Shown: positions 1 through 11,400 of the stretch, in pieces
How the letters are laid out: every line of letters starts with the position of its first letter
Position numbering within the stretch: the first letter of the stretch is position 1
NCBI GenBank assembly: GCA_035048495.1
Contig: CM068542.1
Coordinates: 39,151,109-39,215,108, forward strand
Length of the DNA stretch: 64,000 nucleotides
Reading direction: 5' to 3'
DNA from: Euptelea pleiosperma
Taxonomy: Eukaryota > Streptophyta > Magnoliopsida > Ranunculales > Eupteleaceae
Notes under the pieces: model-generated
The model's database searches: none
Told to the model about the DNA's origin: nothing
What the model saw: only the letters and a program-made list of their open reading frames with translations
Position numbers and translations under genes: made by a program

Positions 1-130
1 TAGGCCCTTGGTTAGTTGGTTAAGGATGGTTAACAAGGGTATGTGCCAGACATTTTGGGAAGGGGGCTTCAAACTTTGCAACCCTCAGGGGACAACGAAT
101 TTTTTCTTGGCTAAACATCCATAAGGGGGA
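1..130. repeat. Partial copy of a foldback repeat
   Basis: The first bases match one arm of the palindromic element at about 51846-52205: the same order of a 'ttagttggttaa' block, a 'gttaacaa(a)ggg' block, 'cattttggga(a/g)gggg', and a 'cgaattttttc' block. The copy is cut by the window edge, so its outer end cannot be seen. No gene is visible from here to 470. Confidence 0.55.
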
Positions 131-470
131 CAAGCGCCTAGTGTTCATCCATTAAGGGCAATGATAGCATCATGAAAGGCCAACTCATTGCTAAGATGAA
201 GATAAATTCATAGTGCAATCAAAGTTAATATTAATAACTATATATTTATTCTATTGTTTAAAGACCGAAAGCCCTTCTTGCGTTACGCCAAAATACTTCG
301 AATTTTTAAAAAATGCCCTTACTTTGTTCATTTGTTTTCTATATATTATTCATTTCGCATGGGTTTGTCTTTAATTTGGTGTGCTCCTTAAATGATGTCT
401 CCAATAAAAAAATTCATTTCATCTCACATCAGGCAGACAAATAAAATAAACTTAGGTTTATGACAAACCA

Positions 471-3161
471 TGAAAATAGGATTTTTACGCGTCGTTGGTT
501 GCGGAAACCCTAACTTCAACATATTTTTAATTGATCCGAGACATTTAACCTGTAAAATGGGCAATTTTGCATAGTGGTTCGTGTCGGATGTCAATCCGCA
601 CTCAGGATTAGTCGGATTAGCGCGAATAAGAACACAAAAGATAATGAAACTAGAGAGAGAATTTGCCACACAACAAGAATGTAAAATAACAATAAACTAA
701 AAATTATAAAATAACAATCTTATTAATGATCGAAGTTTCTCTACAATAATTAAACTATTTTTTTAAATAATAAAAGAACTAGAAAACACTAAAATATAAA
801 AAAAGAAAGAAGAGATAGAGAGAGAAACTACTAAAACAAATTAAAGAGATCTAGAGAGAGAAAGTGAAAGAGAGAGAGAGAGAATTAAGAATCTAGAAAG
901 AGAATACGGAGAAGATAGCGAAAACTAGAGAGAGACCTAGAGAGAAAAAGTTGGGGAAGCTAGAGAGAGGAAGATAATGGTTACCTTGGGGGTTTAGCGG
1001 GAGTTGCATCAGCCAATGATTGGCCAATGATGAAGGTGTGATCCGACCAAGTTGAACGGTAGTGGCTGCCCGAAAGTGCAAGGAAGATGAAGGAGTGGCC
1101 CAGGGAATGAAGGGGTTTCTTCTCTTTTTCTTCTCCTCTTTTTTTTTTTTACTAATTTTTGTTTTTCATTCTTGCTCCTTCTCTTGCTGGTGTGGAGAAG
1201 ACATTCACCACCATGGAGGAGAACTTGATGGTTGGCCGGTGTGGGAGGAGCTGTGTTGCCGACCGGAGTTGCAAGTATGCAACTCCGACAATGGAGAGCC
1301 GAGCAGTGAGGCGATGTAGGAGGGGATGCATGCAGTAAGATGGATGGAGGCGCTGGTGTTGGATAGGAGAATGATGAGGTTTCAGGGGTACCCAGTGGAG
1401 GAGTGCTTACCGACGATCTTGATGAAGAAAACATAGCAGACTGGTAGGGTTCCAAGACGGAGTGATGGTGGTGGTGCACCAGTGCAGAGAAGAGAACAGT
1501 CTTTAAACCCGTGATGAAGAATAGGGTAGCACTGGTTCGGTTGCTTCTAGTGAAGAGCCACCGACTGATCCTTCAAGAACAGGTGGAGGACATGTAGCAT
1601 GTAGAAGAGTTGTGCGACGTTCAGGCGGAGGAGCAGAAGCTTTCCGACGGAATAGAAGCGGCCGGAGTTGCAGCCTGCAACTCCGGCGGAAAAGGATTGA
1701 AGAAGACGAAGAAGAAGAAGAAAGGAAGAAGAAGAAGCATGAGGAGAAGGAAGGGAAAAAAGGGACGAAGAAGATGGAAGAGGAGGAAGGAGAGAAGAAG
1801 GAGGTGCACAGTTTTAAATGAGATGGTGGTAGAGGTGGGGAGTGGCCGGACGGTGTGAATGGCGGACTGTGGTCGGATGTTGGAAGTCCAGCAGGTGGCA
1901 CCATCGAGATCTGGTTGCTGCCCGTGGGTTGGTAGATCGTGTGGGAAAAGGAGGAGATGCACAAGCAGTGTTGGAGGTGCTGTTGGCGTGCTCGACGAAC
2001 TGGTTCAGTCCGCCGGAGAAGATGAAGAAGAACAAGAAGAAGAGGAGAAGAAAGAAGGAGAAAAAGGGAAAAACGTGGGGGGAGTTCTAGGGGAAGGAGA
2101 GGAGGAGATGGGAGAGGGATTAGGGTTCAAACGAACCTTTCTCCTTCCCTTTTTAAAGCTCCCTGTTTCCTTTAATGGAAATAGGAATTTTTTGAAAATA
2201 AAAAAATAAGAAATATATATATATATATATTTTTTTTTATTTAAGTAAAACTCTATTTTTCTTTGGGGAATTTCCCCATTTATTGGACCCCCCTTTTTTA
2301 AAATTTAATTAAAATTATTTTGAAATTTACGGGGTCCACTAAATGGTCGGACAGCGGGTCGATGATGATGGGCCCGGCTACTAGCCCACATGGATTGATG
2401 ATGTCCATCGTCTCACAAGATGATGTGTCAGACAATCTGATGACGATCGGATGGATGGTGACTTGATTGGTAGATCGACTGATCTAGAGAGATCCAACGG
2501 TCCGATAGCTTAGGGAGATGGGCCAGAGCTAATGAGTATAGGAGTTCTTAGGTTAGGTCAGTAGATCCGATGACCGAGAGGTGAAGAGAGAGAGAATAAT
2601 GAGATATGAGAGAGAAAATATCAGAAAATGGAGATAAAAGTATTGGCAGAGGGTCTAGAACCCTGGTCTTCACTGTGACTATCCTCACGCTTCTCCAGTA
2701 GAGTAGACTATCATTCCTTGCTGACTCATGTGGCTTTAAACGCTTTGGTCCGTCTCTTGGTCATTGGCTCTCCTGCTCTCTTCGTTCTTTGGGCCGGCTT
2801 TTTGATCCTCTTATTCAGCCCATATTTTGCCCATATCTTTTAGTCATAGCATGTGGGCTTTTTAAGCTTTGATAATGGGCTTTCCTGATCGATGTGGGCT
2901 CGCAAGTCTCGAGAATTGTCCCATCGAGGTTTCCTACGACAGAAGAAGCGCGGAATGAGACTCTATCAGAATGACTTCATGTCTAGACTTCCGAAAATGT
3001 GTTTAATGCATGCAAATATATAATTTCGTCCAGAAAAGTGTGTTCTACGCAACAAAAGAGACTCTTACGTAGAAAAGTAGATAAATAGAGCATTTTAACG
3101 TAGGAGAGTGTGAAAACGCTTAGAAGATTACAGTGAAAAATACCCACTTTTAAGCGAATAT
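471..3161. repeat. Dispersed ~2.7 kb repeat, copy 1
   Basis: This stretch is colinear with 45638-48141 over its whole length. Shared landmarks are 'cgttgttgg...ggaaaccct' near the left end, a GA-rich purine tract, 'tttcctttaatggaaa' near 2170, a block about the phrase 'catcgtctcacaagatgatgtg' near 2410, and 'aacagtgaaaaatac' near the right end. The heptamer CAAACCA lies at both borders (464-470 and 3162-3168), compatible with a target-site duplication. No transposase, reverse transcriptase or integrase reading frame is visible, so this looks like a non-autonomous element. The long open frames inside are low-complexity Pro/Ser or Lys/Glu runs from purine-rich DNA. Confidence 0.6.
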
Positions 3162-3169
3162 CAAACCAC

Positions 3170-4920
3170 ATTGTATGGATGTTTGTTCCAACGACCCTCG
3201 TTGGACGTACATACAAAAAAGAAGCTTGATTAGTGATATCTATCCTTTGGATATGAGTAATCCAATTAATTATCAAAGTCCATGGTTAAAAATAAATCAT
3301 GAATACGACTCTAATCTAATGGATAAAAATTATTAATCAGGTTGAATGTTGGTATGTAGGTCTATCTAGGGAGATCTGTTGTGCCACGTCTCGTATTGTG
3401 GTTCCTTGTCACTGTTGACGAGGGACATCATCATCAAAGTTCTATTCCTTTGCCTACCTGTGTCCTCGACGTACAAAAGCACATTGATGAGTGTACCACT
3501 TGCACGTGTATCGCATGTGGCGTTCCCTAGTATCTAAAAAAACCTTAATGTCAAATAATTAATAAACACGGCATGCCAATCGAAACCCAACAAATACCTC
3601 ATTGTTGCTCGAAAAGCTACCATTTTCTTTGCAAGAGATATGAAGACACACTTACTAATCCCACTAACAAGTCATGGTGCCAAAGTAGAACTCGGAACAC
3701 CATTAGGGTTGTCAACAGGTTGATACTAGGTACGATTGTTCTAGCTCCTATCACCTTCGGTTTTGATTCATGAACAAGTGGATCTAGGATTGAAATTGTT
3801 CTCCCGGCCACTAGGTATTAGGTACTTGTGGGTTTGTATAAAAAAATTCACACTATATTTTTGATAAAGGTTAATGTCTTTTCACTACTATTCTTGGTCC
3901 TTTTAGTATTGATTTTTATTCTATCCATTTTTAAATGCTAAGACATGAGGCAAGGCGCTTCACTAGTCAAAGCCTTAAGGCGCAAGTCTCGAGGTGTAAG
4001 ACGTAAGTCTCCTACGCATGCATTTAAGTAGATAAATATTTAAATATGTAACAAAAAATCTAAAAAATAATTAAGAAAAAAAATCTCCAAAATTAAGAAA
4101 AAAAGTATGATACTTCGCATTTCAAAGTTCAACATCCAAAATTTCTAAATCTGAATTCTAAACTCATTAAAATGATCATCATAGCAATGACAACTCAATA
4201 TATGGTTTGGATTGACCAACATGATTTCCAGACCCACCTCTAAGATCAACAGCCATTTCTCACCTCTAATTCTTACACCCTATGATGGGCCCACATAGAG
4301 AACATGTTTGACAATCTAACTGGATTGTGAGTTTTTCCAAACTGTAGTTACTATTTTCGCAAGCAATCAGCAAATTTTGACATTCCCAATCTCATGAAAA
4401 GTTTGACTTTAATTTGAAAAATCCAAACCATCTGATTAAACAGGTCAAATTTTTTTTATATGGTTAGAAACGTGGGCATGGACTGTTTTTTGATGACGAT
4501 GATCATCATTTCAATGGCAACTCAATGAGTGGTTTGGATTGGCCAAGAAGATTTCCACAAAAAATCAGTCAATCTGGTAGAGGCCCTGCGAATAGCAGTT
4601 CCCAAATCTAACTTCAAAACCCCTAATCAGTGAATAATTAACAAATAATAAATGTTGGCGAAGTAATAATTGCATATCTCCACTAAACACGTGGAAATTA
4701 TCCATTTGTCATTCACGTTGCACGCGCCACGAAGTCTGCTTTTTCTTGTTGATGAGAATGCCTCGTCATTTTTTTGCTTGGGGTGGGTCCCGCAGAAGAG
4801 TACACACAAGTTAACAAAGGAGTAATCAAGCAGAGAAAGCGGGCGGTTTCATGGGCGATAGAACCGCGTCCGTCCGCCCTACCCGCTAACCGCTGGGTGC
4901 GGTGCGGTGCGGCCCCTCCA
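3170..4920. other. Intergenic, no gene recognised
   Basis: AT-rich DNA with scattered decayed repeat pieces, for example near 3360-3400, where 'gtgccacgtctcgtattgtgg' resembles the end of the foldback family described at 41918-42227, and two related passages near 4180-4260 and 4490-4560. No reading frame with a recognisable protein family was found on either strand. Confidence 0.5.
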
Positions 4921-4932
4921 TCCCCACCCCCC

Positions 4933-4939
4933 ATAAAAA
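4933..4939 (+). promoter_or_regulatory. TATA-like box of the Alba gene
   Basis: ATAAAAA sits about 150 bases before the inferred 5' splice site of the leader intron and about 470 before the start codon. A GA dinucleotide run (about 5006-5031) follows in the leader, as is common in plant leaders. The transcription start is inferred to lie near 4960-4970. Confidence 0.45.
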
Positions 4940-5090
4940 GGGATAGAAAGGGCGCCACAGAAGGCTTTTGGAGCGGAAATTTTAGAAGAAAAAACCAGCC
5001 AGCCAGAGCGAGAGAGAGAGAGAGAGAGAGCGGCGTTTCAGAGACAGATATACCTTCGCTTCAACTCGCCGAGAAAGAAAGGTACCATAG

Positions 5091-5130
5091 AACCCTAACC
5101 GTAACCCTAACTCTTATCTCTAACCCTAAT
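5091..5130 (+). promoter_or_regulatory. Telo-box cluster in the 5'UTR intron
   Basis: Three copies of the plant telomere-type core AACCCTAA occur within 40 bases just inside the leader intron (donor at 5082, acceptor at 5403-5404). Telo-boxes near transcription starts are known in plant genes for translation and ribosome-related functions, and are bound by Myb-type telobox factors that can recruit Polycomb. The position here fits such a regulatory role, but the function is inferred. Confidence 0.5.
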
Positions 5131-5404
5131 TTATCTCTGTTGGTTTTGTCTCGGTTTCTGATTTTTTTTTGGTCGGCGATTCACACTGTTTTGTTGTTTC
5201 TGTTGCTTCAGATCTGGTTTTTCGAGTTTTAAGTTTGATTGGTTTAGGTTTTCTCGGATTTCTGGTTTTGATTTATTTAACTGTGTTCTCACTTTTTTTG
5301 TGAATCAATCTCTGTGCTTTGATGTTGCTCTCGATCTTCCTTTTTTCTTTTCCTGATAGTTTTTGTTGTTTGTTGTTGCGTATTTTTTATTTGGGGGCTT
5401 TCAG

Positions 5405-8400
5405 ATGGATCGGTACCAGAGGGTGGAGAAGCCGAGAGCGGATACACCGATAAATGAGAACGAGATAAGAATAACCACTCAAGGGAGGATGAGAAACTAC
5501 ATTACTTATGCCACCAGTTTGCTTCAGGTCTCCCCTTCTCTCTCTCTCTCTTTGTGTGTTTCCGTCTTTTTTAGCGGGTTTTGTTCTTTGATATCCATTT
5601 TTTAGCTTTGATTTTAAATGAGGGTTGTCCTTTTTTTTTCTTCCGTTTGTTTGTATTGTTTTTTCCCTCTCATTGCTTGATGCTACTGACAAACCATTGT
5701 TTGTTTGTCTATTAAATGTTGCATGGAGCTAAGTAGTACTTTGTGTGGATTTTATCATCTTAAATATGCTACTCGATTGAAATATATTGTCATTGGATCT
5801 GTATGCGAAGAACACTTCTGTATTTATTAACATGACTTTCCCTTCTCATTTTCATTAAGAAGCAAGTTTGTGTGGAACCCGATTTAAATGGGGACATCGA
5901 CTTCCCATAGGATTGCGTTGAACTCCTTCTAATGGCTAAGAATTCACTTGGACGAGTTAGGCAGTGGGGGCTACTGGTTAGCTAGTAGACTTCGTTACGA
6001 AACACCCCCTAAAAGGCTGGACAGTCACGTGTGTGTAATTGCTATCGAACACTTCCGACTTTATTTGTTTTCTTTTGTTTCTACTGTATCTACAGAAGCA
6101 GGGCATTATTAATGGTTGGGGATATGGTATAATAAGCCTTGGTTTGCCTTTTCATTAACCCCCCCTTCCCCTTCTCTCTTTTCTCTTGTGCAAAGGGTTA
6201 AATATGATAGTGGAAAGAATTAATAATGAATCGGACAAATTGTGGAGGAAAATAGGGGAAGAACGGTGTACTGGAGAGACCCTAATTTTTTTCTCCAGAT
6301 TATACCCAATTTCAATATTATTTATTAATCAAGTTTAGTTGTGAACGTATTTTTACCATTGACCAAACCAATAACCTCAAGCATTGTGTAGTAAAATAGA
6401 TTGTGGAAGAATGGGTTTGAACCAACTATATTTCATATAGAAGCTAGACTTTGTAAGATATATCTTCTTTATATCTTGGAAGTTGGAACGCATTGTGGGT
6501 TAATTTTGTGGATGATTTTTTCTTGAGACTCCACGAGACTGTAGGATTTATTCTTTGGGTGAGCATTTGCGTCCTTCGGTTTCTTATTGTGGGCAGCATG
6601 CCTATATTTATCCTACCGTGCTTCCTGCCATATATAGCTGATGATATTCTCAATTTTTATATCCTGATTCGGTGCCAATTGTTTTTGTTATCATATTATA
6701 AGAGGTTTCCATAAATAGAGCTTCTATCCTCTATTTATTGTTTTCACACAGAGCAATAAGTTCTTGCTCATTTAGCCTTTCTTATCTTATTGTTCCCTAC
6801 TAGCCTATAGTGATTAGCATAGTGGAAAAAATATTAATGTTTTTCTTTTGGATATGGCAGTGGATATATTTCTGTTAGGTATACAACATGATATCATACA
6901 TGAATATGGAACATACTCCTTATCTTACTGGTTTTTGTGGTTGTTTGTAGGAAAAAGGGTCTAATGAAATTGTCCTTAAAGCCATGGGGAGAGCTATCAA
7001 CAAGACTGTGATGATTGCTGAACTAATTAAGGTGGTTTTCTGGTGAAATATGTTCACGATACTGTGATTGCTAAATAGTCATTATTTATGTTGTTTTTTA
7101 GTGTGTTGTTCCCATGGTTTAAAATCTCAGTTTAGACGTATGATACAAGATATGGTATATAATACATGGAAAATCACAATGCTTTCATATGCTGACGACG
7201 AATATATTTGACATAGGTGGAGTGACTCAACGCACTGCTAGAGTTTTGTTAGAGAAAAAAATTCCTAAAAAGCTCCTGCAGGGTGTTAATCAGAAGTCCT
7301 TTTTAGGATTGATCTCTTAATGACTATATTAAGAGATTAAACCCTAAAAGCTAACTTAAGGCCCAATTAACAAGTCCCAACTATTCATTTAAAGTAACAT
7401 GAATATAAATTTTATATCGACTAAACTACTCTTAATTCACATCATTAACACTATAGTTAAACTATAAGCACTGTTTTTAGGCCCCAAAATAAAAAATTGA
7501 ACAGGAAGTGTGAGAACTATTATACTCTCAAAAAGAGCTTTTTCTACTACAATTGACGACTCTTATATCGGATACTTAGGTAAAACGTTATGCTCCCTAG
7601 AAGCATACTGCATCATTTCCCTCTTATTGAATAAAACTCGCCCTTGAATCTGTTTTGCGGTATTCTCCTATTCTCTATGTAATTGATGATGCAAACCCTC
7701 AGCTATCTAGGATTTTTCTTCCTTCGGTTTTTGCTTTATCACGGTTCGCTCGATGTCATAATGTAGAATTTGTCCATATGCAAGAATAACAGTGCATTAA
7801 AAGATTTCTATAGAAAAGGATCCACATGCATTTTTGTGAATTAAGTAGTTGGAACACTTTATTTTCACATGAATGATACTTATTATCTACTACATATCCA
7901 CCACTTCTACAACTCATTCCAACACCCGAACCTTCATTTTGGCATTTTTTTGAACGTTTATAAGGCTTTAAGTTGATATTACTTCATTGTCATCAACTAA
8001 AGCTTTCTCAGTATTACAATTCTTTTCAACTATATAAAAATTAGGAAGCTTTGTAAAATCTCCTTCATTATAGACGATATCATCATCAAAGATGGAATTG
8101 CAAACGTCTTCTCCAACAACCTCCTCATTACGAATAGACTCTTTATTAAATATAGGTTCAGTATTGTTTTCTAAGATAATTATAACGATGGAATCCGCTT
8201 TCTTTGGGTATTCATTCGAAAATTGGTGGTAGAATGCTCGCAGAATATTTAAAATAGGAAGAAAACAAGAATATTTTGATTGTACTAGTTATCCCAACAC
8301 GGAGGTCTTTTGAAATCTTTAATCTTGTAGCTATCTCAGCATTACAAACACCCAAAGACGGGCCTATTCGAATTTTCGTCTGAAATCTCCCGAGGAAAGA

Positions 8401-11400
8401 CTTGCTTTAATACCATTTGACATAGGTGGAGTTCAACTTAACGAATTGCTATGCTTTTCTTAGAGAAAAAGTTCCCTAAATGCTCATGCAGGGTGTTAAT
8501 CCAAGCAATCCAAAGAGTTCATAAAGGAATTTAAAAAAAAAGCATAAAGGCAGATTTCATTCAATAATCATAAGTCCTCCCTTTCACTATGATATCTTAA
8601 TGACTATATATAAGAAAATAAAACCTTAAAAGCTAACTTAAGGCTAAGTACACATCACAATGAGATAATTGAGTAAAAAGTTGTCTCTAGTATGTTACAC
8701 TAAACTGTGTTTAAAACTTTGATAAGCCAAAACTATGATGTTTAGTGAAGTAATACTACTTTTTATAATGCATTTACTATAACATACTATATAATTAAAT
8801 AAATTAATTTTTTGATATGCATGGATGCATACGTCTACGTATCATAGCGGTAACAGAACAGAATGAGATGTTTCGTACGGGACAGTACAAGGCTTTAAAC
8901 CATGGTTGTTCCACATGAGAAAAACACTGGCCTCTTTCTCAAAAAGTGCTTCCTTTCTTGTTACATTATTAAATTGCATTTTCTCCTTCAGAGAAGGATT
9001 GTTGGTCTCCATCAGAACACATCGATTGGATCTACTGATATAACTGACACGTGGGAGCCACTGGAAGAAGGGCTTCTTCCGTAAGTATCAAAGATTCATT
9101 TGCACCCCTGGGTTTGTATGTTTCACACTAATTAGTATTAAAAGCATGTTAGATGTTTCTTTTTTGTTGCAGCCTGGAAACTACCCGCCACGTTTCAATG
9201 ATCACAATTACATTGTCGAAGGAGGAGTTGGATACGTCCTCCACAGGGTAAATGGGAACTGGAATTTCTATTTAGAATTCGTGCTCATTTTTTCTGTAAT
9301 GATGATCAATGTGGCTTGGAGGATTAATGCTGTTAACTTTGTGATACTAGTCACTGATAAATGTTAACATTGACTTGTACAATTAGAAGATCATGGAAGT
9401 TTACTTATTTTCCTTGGGCTGTTGATACTTGCTATTTATGTGAATTTTTGTGTTGGCTGCATAATTCAAGTTTCTTGTCAATGTACATTCTTATAATTAC
9501 TACAATCTTCTTATCAATATGGGCCAAATGGATATATTTGTGTTTTATTTTCAAATGACAGTTGATAGAATTCTTTTTCCTATGTTGATGAACTAGCCCA
9601 ACTCTTCATGGTCACTTATGATTTCTAGGCACATTATAATTTTTGCTTATAGTTGTATGTGGAATAAATTTTGAGGACCCATTGATCTAATATTTTACAT
9701 CTTTCATGGAACTCTTGGTCTGATCCCTGCTCCTTTTGTTACTGTAGTGATCCAATATTTTACAGTTTTTTTTTATAAGTATAAATCTTATAGTAGGCAA
9801 AAAGAGCTGAAGATTACAGGAGTAGCCTTTGAGGTCGAGATGACCTAGTAAAAACCTAACTTTGGATGACCTACAGTTTTTTCATTGTTTTCTCTTTTTG
9901 TTACTGTTGTGTTTCACTTATAATGCACAAATTTTTGATAGGCGACAGAATATTTGTTGTTTTAAAGGAAGGCTGAGTTCTAGAATGGCTACCTGTTCTT
10001 CCCTTTAGTAGTATTAACCTTTTCAAGGTGATTCTGGGACCAATCAGTTAGTAAATATTGTCTTTATAATTTCCCTTCTCTTTGTATTTTCTCCCTCTTT
10101 CAATAAATTACTCTCTTTTATCTATAAAAAAAGCTAAATCTATCAAATAAGCAGTGTACTTTTTAGAGAAATTATTTCTTTTGAATGCCTTAAGTTTCAT
10201 GTTTGTTGATTGAAAACAATCTATTATGTGTGTATTTTGTCACTCTTTCTTGGTGACAATCGTAGGAGGATGTTGCTGTTTTGTTTATAGGTTCTTTTCT
10301 AAAGTATTGGAAACAGTATTATAAAACGATGGATTATGGTTCGTTTGTGAAGTTCTGCCGTTCGGGAAATATATAGAGATCTGTTGTGGCCTGCTCTCTC
10401 CACCTCCCTTTGGCATTAAAGGGTGGATCATTTATATTTGGGGTCGTATGTGATGTTTGCTTCTAAGAAGTACTTTGAATCTTTTGAGTATCCTACCTTG
10501 TTGCTTCCTAAGGAGTTCTTGTATTCACTGTCGTCATGACCTGATCAGCGTTCCAGCTGATTTTGCATGGTTAAGATATTTCATTAGAGAGTCCATCACA
10601 AAGTTCTGTTGCCTGAATTTCTGTTATGGTGGCAAAGCCAACTATTCCGTACTTAATCTGCTTGGGTGGTGCTTACTGCTTGGTGCTATACATACATGGG
10701 TCCTTTGCTTTTGGATTAGGTGTTTTTTATGTGAATACATTGAGAACTGAATAGATCTTTCTCACATGAAAACGATTTATGGCTACTACTGCTGTGCTTT
10801 TATAACTAATGTGTTATCCCAACTCTAATTGTCTCCAACAAACTAGGCCACAGTTGTTTTTGAATATTTAATGGACCTGACATTGGCAGAATAAAAAATG
10901 AGTGGATGACTCATCATTGTTTAAGCTATTTGTGCATTAGATGAATGATTGGGTGGCAAGTGATTGTGGAGCGATCACAGCTGAGATGTGGGTGGCAGTA
11001 AAGGTTGTGATTGGGCGCTGCAGAGAGTTGAGTTTGGTCCTTGAGTAATTTTTGACAAATGAGGTTATACCATGTATTGTTACTCAACAAAGTTTTGATC
11101 TGTGACGATGCAAGCACATTGTGTTCTCTAGTAAGTTGATTTCCAGGTGGATTATGAGAAGTTTTGAAGGACAATGAAGGCAAGACGAAAGTAGACTCAT
11201 CCATTTCATTGAAATTTTCTTCACCTTTAGATACCTATGAACAAATCTCTACCGCATTGTTTAAGAATCCCAGTATTTCTTTATGGTCTTCTGTAGGATC
11301 TGAAAACATCATAATGCACATTCAGTCTTTATATTTATTGATGATCCTCGATCTTTAAAATCTAAATGACCTTCTGTCTTTGCAAAATTATGGGTCACTT

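Noticed and set aside
1009..2209. Several overlapping open frames rich in Lys/Glu/Arg (+) or Pro/Ser/His (-)
   Set aside because: They come from purine-rich low-complexity DNA inside the repeat at 471-3161. No family, no splice pattern, and the frames are not kept in the second copy.
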